From Methanococcoides methylutens MM1 (GTDB lineage Archaea; Halobacteriota; Methanosarcinia; Methanosarcinales; Methanosarcinaceae): a stretch of 64,000 nt of DNA. The notes under the pieces are model-generated. The model worked only from the letters and a program-made list of their open reading frames with translations, was not told the origin of the DNA and did no database searches. The stretch spans positions 930,001-994,000 of the forward strand of contig NZ_CP009518.1 of assembly GCF_000970325.1 (NCBI RefSeq). The letters are read 5' to 3'. The position numbers and the translations under genes were made by a program. Shown here one piece after another: positions 8,305-16,835 of the stretch. Position 1 is the first letter of the stretch, and each line of letters starts with the position of its first letter.

Positions 8305-9390
8305 TCAAAGTATGCTTTCCAGAAGAAGTATTGAAATATCCTGCATATCCAGTTCTTCACCTTTTTCCTTGCAGACACCTTCCAGATGATGATAGCAGAA
8401 TGGACAGTAGGATACAGTTCCATCCGGTGTGTCCTTGAATTTTTCAATGGTAAGCATTGCAGTCTTTGATGAGATCTCCGGGAAGTTTGGTTTAACTCCG
8501 GCAGGACCGCCACAGCAGCCGTTCTTCCTGTCGAAAATCTCTTTTACCTCCACACCCATCGATGAGAGTATCTTCCTCGGTATGTCGGACATCTCCATTA
8601 TCGCACAGGCGTCCCTTACGGATACCGTCCTGTTCAGCTTCTTCGGGGTGAGCTTTCCTTCATCAATGAGCTGTTCGAAAAGTGAAAGTGAATATATTAC
8701 CTCAAATTCCGGCTTACGGAAAAGTTTTGTATATTCCTTCCCGAGAACTTCATAGCATCCCGGACATGAAGCAATGACCTTCTTTATGCCAAGGGATTCA
8801 AGGTATTCGACATACTCTTTTGCGTGCTCTCTAGCTTCTTCCACATGGCCATTGTCTATCAGGAAGAGTCCACAGCACTTCTCTTCAGGAATTGTTCTCG
8901 GCACTATTCCTCCGGCATTGAGTATTTTTATGGTGGACTGTGCAATGTCCTGATGTGCGAATGCTATCCAGCAGCCGGCCATGTATGCAACTTTCGAGCT
9001 ATCTGAAATTTCAAGTTCATCGGTGGCCCAGGAGTTTCTGATCGAAGCATCCATCCTTCCTGGACTACCAGCCTCGATGATGTTCTTTGATATCTGTGTG
9101 GTGCGGGCAGGTTCCTTTCCCTGTTTAGCCAGTATCTCCCTCTCCCTCTGGATGATATCCGTGATGGGTATGTTCATGGGGCAGACATCATCACAGGCAC
9201 CGCAGCGTGTTGAGAGGTAAACATCATTTATCTCTTCCTGTTCAAGCTCATCGCCATCAAGCAGCTTCTGGAGCAGCATTATCTTCGATTTAGGTGTGTA
9301 TTTGTTGCCTGTCACCTTTGCGATATGGCAGACATCATAGCATTTTCCGCAATCGATACAGTAATCTATAGCAAGCAGGTCTTCATCCAT
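8305..9390 (-). CDS. HdrD/GlpC-like (Fe-S)-binding protein with two CCG domains
   Basis: 361-aa soluble electron-transfer or redox protein related to heterodisulfide reductase subunit D. The N-terminal ferredoxin domain has one full set of [4Fe-4S] ligands, C11-x2-C14-x2-C17-x3-C21. The second set shows C63, C66 and C70-P, but the expected first ligand is Ser60. The C-terminal two-thirds holds two CCG domains (GC...KCCGL...SCPGC and DAC...GCCGGPAG...YCPFC), which in HdrB/HdrD bind the noncubane [4Fe-4S] clusters that act on heterodisulfide. No HdrE-like cytochrome b gene is adjacent, so this is probably a paralog rather than the respiratory HdrDE. A divergent permease gene starts 60 bases away. 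Confidence 0.85.
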   Translation of the reverse strand: MDEDLLAIDYCIDCGKCYDVCHIAKVTGNKYTPKSKIMLLQKLLDGDELEQEEINDVYLSTRCGACDDVCPMNIPITDIIQREREILAKQGKEPARTTQISKNIIEAGSPGRMDASIRNSWATDELEISDSSKVAYMAGCWIAFAHQDIAQSTIKILNAGGIVPRTIPEEKCCGLFLIDNGHVEEAREHAKEYVEYLESLGIKKVIASCPGCYEVLGKEYTKLFRKPEFEVIYSLSLFEQLIDEGKLTPKKLNRTVSVRDACAIMEMSDIPRKILSSMGVEVKEIFDRKNGCCGGPAGVKPNFPEISSKTAMLTIEKFKDTPDGTVSYCPFCYHHLEGVCKEKGEELDMQDISILLLESIL

Positions 9391-9449
9391 TTAATTGCTC
9401 CTTCTATCTTCCGATGGCATCTTATATCTCCTGATACATCAGACATTCT

Positions 9450-10709
9450 ATGGAATCACTGCTCATCTTTATATTTGTTATTATTTTCATCAGTGTCCTT
9501 ACCATCAGGTATCACGTCACTCCCTTCCTGACACTTATCGCAGCTGCTTTCATATTTGGCATACTAAGTGGAATGACCGAATGGCTGGTCCAGTATGTTA
9601 CCGGTGGTGCCGGCCGTATATTCTCCCTTCTGGGAATTCCGATCTATTGCGGAGCAGTGATAGCCCAGATACTGAGGCATGGCCACTTCATTGAGAAGAT
9701 CGTGGATGATGTGAAACGAACCATCAAAGCCCCTGATCTTGCTGCAGGAGTGGTGGCTTATGTTCTTTCTATCCCACTCATGTGTTGTCTAACCGCATAC
9801 GTTGTGATGCTTCCACTTATTGAGCAGATGGAGAAGGAGCAGTCTACAAATGGAAGGCTCTTCTACATGGCAGCCTTCGGAAGTGTGCTTTCTTTCGTAC
9901 TGATCCTGCCACTTCCGGTTGTTTACAGCATGACCACAACTTTCGGGGTTCCGGATTCAGAGACCTTCAGCATCAATCTAATTACTGTCCCCCTTTCCCT
10001 GTTCCTGCTGGGCATCGGCTACATTGTCGCAAAAAGGCTAAGCAGGGATCAGCAGCATCCCCTTCCGGAACTTGAAGGACTGGTAGAGCCGGTTATGCTC
10101 TCCCTGCCCCGCTGGAAGGTCTGGCTTCCAATTGCACTGCCTGTTGTCCTGATCACAATAGGCTATCTGTTCTCCCCGCTATCAATGATCAGTGACGTGA
10201 ACATTGCCCTTGTGATCTCAGTGTTCGTTTCCCTTCTGCTGGTAAGTGAAGGGCCCCGCAGGCTCGCACTTGAGAAAGGTACAAAGAACGCCGGTATCAT
10301 ACTCTTCGACCTCTGCGGAGCAGGGGCCCTTGGTTTTGTTATATCCGCAAGCAGCTTCCCTGATGAGATATTTGCCCTGATATCAGGTGTACTCCCTGTT
10401 GTGGTAGTTCCATTTGTACTTGCAGTTCTCATACAGACTGCACAGGGTTCCCGTGTGGTAACCGCAGTTATCACTGCAACAATTCTCGCGGGTACGGATA
10501 TTGTTGCCTCGATCCCTACAATTCCTCTCATACTGATGATCTCTGCCGGTACACTGGTCGTGTCATACGTCAGCGACCCCTATTTCTGGCTGGTTCAGCG
10601 CTCTACAGGGGATTCCATTCCAACGGTCTTACGCAGGTTCACCATGCCTCTTGCAGGTGCCGGGATCCTGATATTCTGCTGTGCTATGGTACTCTTCATG
10701 CTTGGGTAA
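9450..10709 (+). CDS. GntP/DUF401-type permease
   Basis: 419-aa very hydrophobic protein with about ten to twelve membrane helices spread over its length and charged cytoplasmic loops near residues 85-95 and 190-215. The layout resembles the DUF401 (TIGR00529) group, which belongs to the ion-transporter superfamily that includes gluconate permeases. Substrate unknown. The ATG at 9450 has no clear ribosome binding site. The gene is divergent from the HdrD-like gene with a 59-base shared spacer, so both promoters must overlap. Confidence 0.7.
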   Translation: MESLLIFIFVIIFISVLTIRYHVTPFLTLIAAAFIFGILSGMTEWLVQYVTGGAGRIFSLLGIPIYCGAVIAQILRHGHFIEKIVDDVKRTIKAPDLAAGVVAYVLSIPLMCCLTAYVVMLPLIEQMEKEQSTNGRLFYMAAFGSVLSFVLILPLPVVYSMTTTFGVPDSETFSINLITVPLSLFLLGIGYIVAKRLSRDQQHPLPELEGLVEPVMLSLPRWKVWLPIALPVVLITIGYLFSPLSMISDVNIALVISVFVSLLLVSEGPRRLALEKGTKNAGIILFDLCGAGALGFVISASSFPDEIFALISGVLPVVVVPFVLAVLIQTAQGSRVVTAVITATILAGTDIVASIPTIPLILMISAGTLVVSYVSDPYFWLVQRSTGDSIPTVLRRFTMPLAGAGILIFCCAMVLFMLG

Positions 10710-10769
10710 AACCTGATAATGTGTGGAGGCAGGACAAATCTAAAATTCGATCAAGTTAGAGTATAATGT

Positions 10770-11306
10770 ATGCTGTCGGATAGGTTTGTTGTAATAAAAG
10801 GTGATATTGTCGAACTGGATGTTGATGCCATCGTGAATGCTGCCAATAATTCCCTTCTGGGAGGTGGCGGGGTGGATGGTGCCATACATACAGCAGCGGG
10901 GCCTGAGCTTCTGGAGGAATGCAGGAGCTTGAAAGGCTGTCCCACAGGTGAGGCAAAGATCACCTCCGGTTATCGTCTTCCTGCAAAGTATGTGATTCAT
11001 ACTGTGGGTCCGATCTGGAGAGGGGGAACCTCAGGGGAAGATGAGATGCTGGCTCGATGTTATCGTAACAGCCTGAAGGTTGCAGTAAGGAATGGTGTGA
11101 GATCTATTGCTTTCCCTTCAATAAGTACAGGGGCATACGGATTTCCTGTGGACAGGGCTGCAAAGATAGCAGTAAGTGAGATCGCTGATTTCCTGTGTAA
11201 GGATGGTTCTATCGAGAAGGTTCTGTTAGTGAGCTTTAATGAAAGGGCATTTGAGATCTATTCACGTGCTCTTGAGGAATGGACAACAGAAGGTAAATGC
11301 CACTAA
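10770..11306 (+). CDS. Macrodomain protein (ADP-ribose or O-acetyl-ADP-ribose hydrolase type)
   Basis: 178-aa single macrodomain. The ADP-ribose binding signature is intact: [22 protein letters not shown] with the catalytic-type Asn and Asp, and the diphosphate loop STGAYGFP. This matches the MacroD/YmdB class that removes mono-ADP-ribose from proteins or deacetylates O-acetyl-ADP-ribose. Length is typical. It stands alone; the start ATG 10770 follows an AT-rich tract without an obvious ribosome binding site, so it may be leaderless. Confidence 0.93.
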   Translation: MLSDRFVVIKGDIVELDVDAIVNAANNSLLGGGGVDGAIHTAAGPELLEECRSLKGCPTGEAKITSGYRLPAKYVIHTVGPIWRGGTSGEDEMLARCYRNSLKVAVRNGVRSIAFPSISTGAYGFPVDRAAKIAVSEIADFLCKDGSIEKVLLVSFNERAFEIYSRALEEWTTEGKCH

Positions 11307-11418
11307 CAACCACGAGGATTGTAATGTGGCAAAATAAGTGCAGTATATCCTGCAATTTTGGATTTCATTATGAAATAAAATATTAATTAACTTCGTAAAC
11401 ATTAATATTGAAAAAAGT

Positions 11419-11446
11419 AACGGGTGCAAATATTGCACTCCCCGTT
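11419..11446 (-). terminator. Terminator of the 63-aa gene
   Basis: A two-part stem, AACGG with CCGTT enclosing GTGCAA / TTGCAC, ends on the minus strand in a TTACTTTTTT run. It begins five bases after the stop codon of the small gene. Confidence 0.55.
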
Positions 11447-11450
11447 TAAA

Positions 11451-11642
11451 TCATGCTTTAACCGCTACCAGTGAAAGACCCAGTTTCTTTTCCAGATCCT
11501 TTACTTCTTTAGTATCGTCTTCGTTTAAGTCTGCATACTCGATCCCATCATCTGAGAAGGCAATTAAGGTTATGCCTAATTTGCTTTCCAGATCAGCGAT
11601 CGCTTTTAGATTTTCAGCATCTATTTTTGAGAAACTCCACAT
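11451..11642 (-). CDS. Small protein with an internally repeated motif
   Basis: 63-aa acidic protein with no recognised family. Two halves resemble each other: DLESKLGITLIAFS (about 17-30) and DLEKKLGLSLVAVKA (about 49-63), each a short helix followed by a beta strand, joined by a D/E-rich linker. A GGGG ribosome-binding-like tract precedes the ATG, a TATA-like TGTATATATTG lies about 20 bases further upstream, and a terminator follows the stop. These signals support a real gene with its own transcript. Function unknown. Confidence 0.7.
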   Translation of the reverse strand: MWSFSKIDAENLKAIADLESKLGITLIAFSDDGIEYADLNEDDTKEVKDLEKKLGLSLVAVKA

Positions 11643-11964
11643 TTTAAAACCCCAACAATATATACATTTGATTAAGTTATAGCTATTTTGCTACAACCAC
11701 TAAAATACATACGTTTATTAGATATATTAGTTAGAGAGATTATCTGGAAATAGTTCATTATAGTCGTGTTTTCTGAAGTCTGGGCAATAGGCTGTATTCT
11801 TTGAATTAATTTCCAGTTTTGTATACTTTCATTTTCTTTTAGATCTGCTTACAATACAGCACCGTATCTTCTAAAACATCCCTGTACTTTTAGCTCCATT
11901 GATGTCTATTTACATTCAACCAATTGTATTATTTTTCGTGAATAACTTCGAAACATTAAAGTAT
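11643..11964. other. Intergenic stretch, AT-rich, without a recognised gene
   Basis: The left end carries the promoter of the minus-strand 63-aa gene. The rest of the stretch contains no open frame with a ribosome binding site that I can support and no clear hairpin. The symporter regulatory palindromes begin at its right edge. Confidence 0.5.
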
Positions 11965-11984
11965 GGTACTTGTTAACAAATACC
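11965..11984. promoter_or_regulatory. Candidate operator upstream of the symporter genes
   Basis: GGTACTTGTTAACAAATACC is a 20-bp palindrome in which 18 of 20 positions are symmetric, ending 58 bases before the small symporter gene. GGTA...TACC ends resemble Methanosarcina NrpR sites, but the 12-base spacing here is longer than the usual one, so identity of the binding protein is only a guess. Confidence 0.45.
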
Positions 11985-11994
11985 AGTATGAAAT

Positions 11995-12013
11995 CTTGCT
12001 ACATGTTAGCAAG
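11995..12013. promoter_or_regulatory. Second inverted repeat in the symporter leader
   Basis: CTTGCTA-catgt-TAGCAAG, a perfect 7-bp inverted repeat between the first operator and the small gene. It could be a second protein site or a 5' leader hairpin. Confidence 0.4.
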
Positions 12014-12042
12014 CGTCAAACAAAAAATGGCAAGTGGTATTT

Positions 12043-12162
12043 ATGTTAGGTATTGATGACCCTCAGATATGGTTGGCCTATGTTCTGTGCATCATAAGTG
12101 CACTGGGGTGTATGGTCTATGGAATTTTAAAGTGGAACGAAGAAGAGGACGAGGAGTGCTAA
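12043..12162 (+). CDS. Symporter small accessory protein (39 aa)
   Basis: A short ORF reading MLGIDDPQIWLAYVLCIISA... with one membrane helix (about residues 9-30) and an acidic tail ending EEEDEEC. It ends with TAA one base before the ATG of the sodium:solute symporter, so the two are surely co-translated. This size, topology and position match the small accessory proteins found directly upstream of SSS-family transporters in archaea and bacteria. It probably sits in the membrane with the transporter and aids assembly or activity. The acidic C-terminus would lie in the cytoplasm if the N-terminus faces out. Confidence 0.85.
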   Translation: MLGIDDPQIWLAYVLCIISALGCMVYGILKWNEEEDEEC

Positions 12163-12163
12163 T

Positions 12164-13756
12164 ATGGCGGTCAGTACTTCAACCCTGGGAATATTTGTCC
12201 TGATCTATATGCTCGCCGTGTTCTATTGCGGCTGGCTTGCATACAGGAGGACAAAAGAGGTCGACGACTATATGCTCGCCGGAAGGAAGGTCAATCCTTA
12301 CATCCTTGCACTTTCCTATGGTGCAGCTTTCATCAGTACGGCTGCTATCATTGGGTTTGGCGGTGTCACCGGTACGCTTGGTCTGGGAACCCTCTGGCTT
12401 GTGTTCATGAACATCTTTGTAGGTATATTCATAGCGTTCATCTTCTTCGGTTCAAGAACAAGGAAGATCGGTGTGAACCTTAATGCTGTCACTTTCCCTG
12501 AACTCCTTGGAAGACGCTTCCAGTCACGTTTCATTCAGGGCTACTCTGGTGCTCTTATCGCTCTGTTCATGCCTCTGTATGCGGGAATTGTCCTTATTGG
12601 TGGTGCGAGGTTCATGGAAACAGCACTATCGATCGATTATGATATTGCAGTCCTTATCCTCACGGTTATTGTTGCTGCCTATGTTATCACAGGCGGTCTG
12701 CTTGCGGTCATGTACACCGATGCGCTTCAAGGAACCCTTATGCTCGGTGGTATGGCAGTGCTTCTCGCACTTACTTACGCAAAGCTTGGCGGTATTGTTG
12801 AAGCTCACCAGGCACTTACGAACCTCGCACCTATGGTTCCTGAATCTCTTGCAGCAGGCGGGCATCAGGGATGGACCGCAATGCCGGCATTTGGCTCACC
12901 CATCTGGTGGACAATGGTGTCAACCATCATTCTTGGTGTTGGTATCGGTGTGCTTGCACAGCCACAGCTTGCGGTCAGGTTCATGACCGTTGACAGTAAG
13001 AAGTCCCTGAACAGGGCAGTCTTCGCTGGCGGTCCTTTCATTCTCATGATGGCAGGAGTTGCATACATTGTAGGCGGACTTTCCAACGTTTACTTCTTCA
13101 ACACCAGGGGAATGCTTTCCATTGAGGTTGCAAAAGGAAACATGGACGTTATCATGCCTGAATACATCAACAGCGCAATGCCTGAGATGTTCGTCATCGT
13201 CTTCATGATTACATTGCTCGCAGCTGCAATGTCGACCCTTAGCTCACAGTTCCACACCATGGGAACTGCCATCGGTCACGACTTTTACCGTGAGTTCCTG
13301 ATGAAGGGTAATGCAGGAAAGACCGTAGATATAACAAAGATCGGAATATCGGTTGCGATTCTCTTCAGTGTTATCCTTGCATACATCCTGCCGATCAGCA
13401 TCATCGCAAGGGCAACAGCAATATTCTTCGGACTTTGTGCAGCAGCTTTCCTCCCAATGTACATGGGTGCATTGTTCTGGAAGAGAATGACAAAAGAAGG
13501 AGCAATTGCAAGCCTTATTGTCGGTACTTTCAGCAGCCTTTTCTGGCTCACATTCGTCCATGCAAAGGAAGCAGTTCCACTGGGAATCTCAAAGGCACTT
13601 TTTGGTGTGGACACGATCCTGACAGGCACATGGACAGTCGTTGATCCTATACTTGTAGCAACCCCGCTGGCAATGATAGTTGCAGTTGGTGTAAGTCTTG
13701 TAACAGCTCCACCACCGGTTGAGCACCTTGAAAAGTGCTATGGGAACAACCGCTGA
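12164..13756 (+). CDS. Sodium:solute symporter (SSS family)
   Basis: 530-aa Na+-coupled transporter with about 13 membrane helices. Family features include the N-terminal YCGWLAYRRTKEVDDYMLAGRK segment, an AFISTAAIIGFGG unwound first core helix, and a central MSTLSSQFHTMGTAIGHD segment typical of sodium-site-2 residues. Substrate not predictable; relatives move proline, acetate, pantothenate or other small organics, and an osmolyte or methylated compound would suit a marine methylotroph. A GAGGACGAGGAG ribosome binding site lies within the end of the 39-aa gene. It is followed by a hairpin terminator. Confidence 0.92.
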   Translation: MAVSTSTLGIFVLIYMLAVFYCGWLAYRRTKEVDDYMLAGRKVNPYILALSYGAAFISTAAIIGFGGVTGTLGLGTLWLVFMNIFVGIFIAFIFFGSRTRKIGVNLNAVTFPELLGRRFQSRFIQGYSGALIALFMPLYAGIVLIGGARFMETALSIDYDIAVLILTVIVAAYVITGGLLAVMYTDALQGTLMLGGMAVLLALTYAKLGGIVEAHQALTNLAPMVPESLAAGGHQGWTAMPAFGSPIWWTMVSTIILGVGIGVLAQPQLAVRFMTVDSKKSLNRAVFAGGPFILMMAGVAYIVGGLSNVYFFNTRGMLSIEVAKGNMDVIMPEYINSAMPEMFVIVFMITLLAAAMSTLSSQFHTMGTAIGHDFYREFLMKGNAGKTVDITKIGISVAILFSVILAYILPISIIARATAIFFGLCAAAFLPMYMGALFWKRMTKEGAIASLIVGTFSSLFWLTFVHAKEAVPLGISKALFGVDTILTGTWTVVDPILVATPLAMIVAVGVSLVTAPPPVEHLEKCYGNNR

Positions 13757-13781
13757 GATCGGTTATTGAAAATGTATGAGT

Positions 13782-13835
13782 TGCAGGCACTCTCAAGTCC
13801 TGCATCTGGCTATTTTTGTTTAGCTTTTCTTTTTA
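13782..13835 (+). terminator. Terminator after the symporter
   Basis: TGCAGG (13782-13787) pairs with CCTGCA (13799-13804) around an 11-base loop, followed by T-rich tracts (TATTTTTGTTT and CTTTTCTTTTTATTTT). Confidence 0.55.
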
Positions 13836-14020
13836 TTTTATTGAATTAGGTTTGAATTTTATCCCTTGCACAATCTTTAGGGGTAATAGGTAACGTTGAT
13901 TTTTTTGTTTTATAAATAATTTTCAAAAAATAAAGCAAATTTTATTAATCATAAAAGAAATTAATAGTTCAACAATAGAATACGAATCTTCAAGTTCAAT
14001 TTATTGCATCTGGTGAATAT

Positions 14021-14944
14021 ATGTATTGCCATAATTGTGGTTCAGAAATAGATGATGATGATGCATTTTGCTCAAAATGTGGAACCCGAATCAAAAAAAT
14101 AGAAAAAGAAATATTGTCCTCTACACTTGATGTAAAAAATGAAGAAAGTAGGAAGGGTGAATCATATATTAAGTTAGATACACCCACCCAAAATAACTCA
14201 TCTATTAAAAAAGAAGATCCAGAGTCGTGGGTTTTTATAAAAATCTGTGCATATCTCATTTGTGCCGTGATTATTTCTTCCTTATTTATAGGCCTGTATG
14301 ATATTGGTAGTGATTTTTATGGAGGTGAGGTGGCTTTTGTACAAGGTGAAGGAGAGAGTTTTGTTACTTCAAATTCTGAAATTACACAGGACTTAACACA
14401 AGCCCAGAAAAACACTCAAATTTGTGAAGACATTGTGCAAGATTACTATAAGACCCATACTTACGTAACAGATAATGTTTTTGATTGTGACAATATGGCT
14501 ATGGATGTATGGAATTTAGTTGAGAGTAGAGGAATAAATGCGGAAATTGGTGTAGGTAACGTAGATATCAAAGGTGAAAGTTTAGAAGATATTAATCATG
14601 CGTGGGTAATCGCTGAAGTTGAACCTCAAAATTGGATTGCTTTAGAGTGCACAGGTGGTTATGTAACATACGAAAATGAATATTATTCAGGTTGGTTTTT
14701 CGACAATCCAAAAAACTACCAACGATTTTTAGATCTGTACACTAATTGGGAATACCAATACCAAGATTATGAAAATTATAGACTATATTACAATGAAATT
14801 GTAGATATGTATAATGGCGCTGATTACTACGAACAGTTGGCTTTAGAAAGCGGTCTAACAGTTGCTAGAAATACTCTCGAAGAAAAAGAAAGAGATTTTC
14901 TGAAAACGGATGCAGAATTGAATGCATTACTGAAATATGGATAA
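14021..14944 (+). CDS. Zinc-ribbon membrane protein with a transglutaminase-like domain
   Basis: 307-aa protein in three parts. A zinc ribbon (C3, C6, C17, C20) is followed by a charged linker, one membrane helix at about 72-93, and an extracytoplasmic domain. That domain carries a transglutaminase-type triad in the right order and context: C156 (FDCDNMAMDVW), H193 (NHAWVIAEV) and E209 (IALECTGG), the acidic residue being Glu rather than the usual Asp. A transglutaminase-like fold could hydrolyse or crosslink peptides, or only bind. Base composition and codon use (AAT, GAA, ATA, TTT) are clearly more AT-rich than in flanking genes, and the next gene shares the zinc-ribbon start, suggesting a recently acquired pair. 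Confidence 0.8.
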   Translation: MYCHNCGSEIDDDDAFCSKCGTRIKKIEKEILSSTLDVKNEESRKGESYIKLDTPTQNNSSIKKEDPESWVFIKICAYLICAVIISSLFIGLYDIGSDFYGGEVAFVQGEGESFVTSNSEITQDLTQAQKNTQICEDIVQDYYKTHTYVTDNVFDCDNMAMDVWNLVESRGINAEIGVGNVDIKGESLEDINHAWVIAEVEPQNWIALECTGGYVTYENEYYSGWFFDNPKNYQRFLDLYTNWEYQYQDYENYRLYYNEIVDMYNGADYYEQLALESGLTVARNTLEEKERDFLKTDAELNALLKYG

Positions 14945-15100
14945 ATATAATCAAATATTCCGTTCAACCACCCCAACTTTCTAGCTCCTCCCTCGCATTG
15001 GATATGGAATAACTCGATGAGATAATTTCATCATCATAAATATATTTATATTTTGAAACATATATATGACATTGTAGATCAATTTAGGAGACAACACACT

Positions 15101-15820
15101 ATGTTTTGTTCAAACTGTGGTCATGATGTGGGTGAAGACAAAAACTTTTGTCAAAATTGTGGTCACCAATTAAATCGTTCAACTGAAACAAACAATGAAT
15201 CTCATAAAGCTGCTTCAAATAGTCCATCTACGACAGAAAAAAAAGATGTCTGGTACTATATTGGGAAGGGGTTTGGGGAAAATAGGGAAAATGTAATACG
15301 CAAGACTAAAAGAGATGGGTTGATTGTTATTGCTTTTGTAGCTATCTTGGTTCTGTTTCCAAACAATGCTCTTTTTTCAGCATTTGATGAGTCTTATAAA
15401 ATAAATGAACCTCTTAGCAATATAATTGATGGGTATAATGATATTAATGATAACTTGAATGAAGCAATAATACTCTATAATACAGACCAATATGATAGTT
15501 GCATTATAAAATCAAGCGAAGCATCCAATGATTTAGACATTATTGAAGCTCAAATAGACGATTTAAGTGATACGCTAAGTTCTACTAGAATGAGTAAAGA
15601 TAAAAAACTGTTGTACAATGATTTGCTTTATAACTATAAAGAAGCTTTAAAATCAAAGAAACAACTGTCAATTTATTTGCAATATGCTGCTGAGTCTGCA
15701 CAAAAAAGGGATTATAATGATGCAGATGAATATATCAACCTAGTCGATAGTCGAATGGTAGCTAGCAACGAGTATGTAAATAATGCAAATGAAATAATGA
15801 ATGACCTATCACAGCTATAA
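15101..15820 (+). CDS. Zinc-ribbon membrane protein with coiled-coil exterior
   Basis: 239-aa protein starting directly with a zinc ribbon (C3, C6, C17, C20), then a polar linker, a membrane helix at about 73-88 and a C-terminal region (100-239) of long helices rich in N, D, S and K, likely a coiled-coil outside the cell. I chose ATG 15101, since the frame upstream (TTG 15053) only adds residues before the zinc ribbon that its neighbour lacks. AT-rich like the preceding zinc-ribbon gene, 156 bases away. No catalytic motif seen; function unknown. Confidence 0.78.
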   Translation: MFCSNCGHDVGEDKNFCQNCGHQLNRSTETNNESHKAASNSPSTTEKKDVWYYIGKGFGENRENVIRKTKRDGLIVIAFVAILVLFPNNALFSAFDESYKINEPLSNIIDGYNDINDNLNEAIILYNTDQYDSCIIKSSEASNDLDIIEAQIDDLSDTLSSTRMSKDKKLLYNDLLYNYKEALKSKKQLSIYLQYAAESAQKRDYNDADEYINLVDSRMVASNEYVNNANEIMNDLSQL

Positions 15821-15996
15821 AGGGAGAGAATGTGCTTTGCATATCCAATCTTTCTGTTTTTAGCCGTGATAAAAATCCCATTTTCTTCCATTGATTGAAA
15901 TCCTGCATAAAGTAAATTTCAAAAATGGTTTTATGCCTACAAGTCAGTTTATTAAATGAGAATATTGAATCTCATGCCAAAATCAGGAGTAATATC

Positions 15997-16626
15997 ATGA
16001 CTAAAATAGCTTATCTCTACGTCCTTAACACGATGGCCGACTGGGAGCCAAGTTACCTGATCGCTGAGTTGAATTCCGGTCGTTATTTCAGGAAAAATGC
16101 AACCGGATATACGGTCAAGACAGTAGGTATTACAAAAGAGCCTGTTGTTACCATGGGTGGATTGCGTATTGATCCAGACGTTAGTCTTGATGAGTTAACG
16201 ACTGACGATGTCGGAGTTCTGATCCTGCCAGGTGGCGAGACCTGGCTTGAAGATATTCACACACCAATACTGGAGAAAGCAAAGGAGTTCCTGGATGCAG
16301 GCATCACCGTTGCTGCCATATGTGGTGCAACTCTGGGTCTTGCTAAAGCCGGCCTTCTGGATAACAGACTCCATACAAGTAACGATCTGGGTTACCTGAA
16401 AACGGTCTGTCCCGATTACACTGGAGAATCATTATATCGTCAGGAGTCTGCTGTGACTGATGGTAACCTCATAACTGCTTCAGGGATTGCTCCTCTTGAA
16501 TTTGCAAAGGAGGTTATCAGGAACCTGGATGTTTTCTCGGATCAGACCCTTGAAGCATGGTATCAGTTGTATGTTACTCATGAGATGCAGTATTTCTATG
16601 CAATTATGGAATCGCTGGAAGAGTGA
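15997..16626 (+). CDS. DJ-1/PfpI family (class I glutamine amidotransferase-like) protein
   Basis: 209-aa single-domain alpha/beta protein. The nucleophile elbow AAICGATLGLAKAGLL carries the conserved Cys, and the preceding LILPGGETW supplies the family's glycine-rich loop. Members act as peptidases, glyoxalases, chaperones or protein deglycases; this one resembles bacterial type 1 glutamine amidotransferase-like PfpI proteins and its substrate is unknown. ATG 15997 is chosen because AGGAGT stands seven bases upstream; the longer frame from 15925 adds non-conserved residues. Confidence 0.85.
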   Translation: MTKIAYLYVLNTMADWEPSYLIAELNSGRYFRKNATGYTVKTVGITKEPVVTMGGLRIDPDVSLDELTTDDVGVLILPGGETWLEDIHTPILEKAKEFLDAGITVAAICGATLGLAKAGLLDNRLHTSNDLGYLKTVCPDYTGESLYRQESAVTDGNLITASGIAPLEFAKEVIRNLDVFSDQTLEAWYQLYVTHEMQYFYAIMESLEE

Positions 16627-16783
16627 GGTAAGAGTTTATAGCGCATTTTAGGTTTGGTATTCTGCTTCATGTGATGCAAAGTACCCTTAGAGAATCCCAT
16701 CTCTATCTATTCATCACATTCATCTCCCGGAACTGTTGCCTGATTCCCACAGAAATGTGATAAAATCGACTATAATAGGCATC

Positions 16784-16792
16784 CTTATATAG
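16784..16792 (+). promoter_or_regulatory. TATA box for the DUF1638 gene
   Basis: CTTATATAG stands about 48 bases before the start codon, predicting a transcription start near 16815 and a short leader that holds the strong AGAGGAGGAG ribosome binding site. Confidence 0.45.
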
Positions 16793-16835
16793 TTCCGGCC
16801 TGCAACATTATCTACTATAAAAGAGGAGGAGAGCT

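Noticed and set aside
10163-10531. 122-codon minus-strand frame inside the GntP-like permease gene
   Set aside because: Complement of membrane-helix codons; Thr/Ser/Arg-rich composition typical of an antisense shadow.
11965-11984. Naming the symporter palindrome as an NrpR nitrogen operator
   Set aside because: Ends match GGTA/TACC but the 12-base spacing is longer than the usual NrpR spacing, and no nitrogen gene is next to it; kept only as a generic operator candidate.
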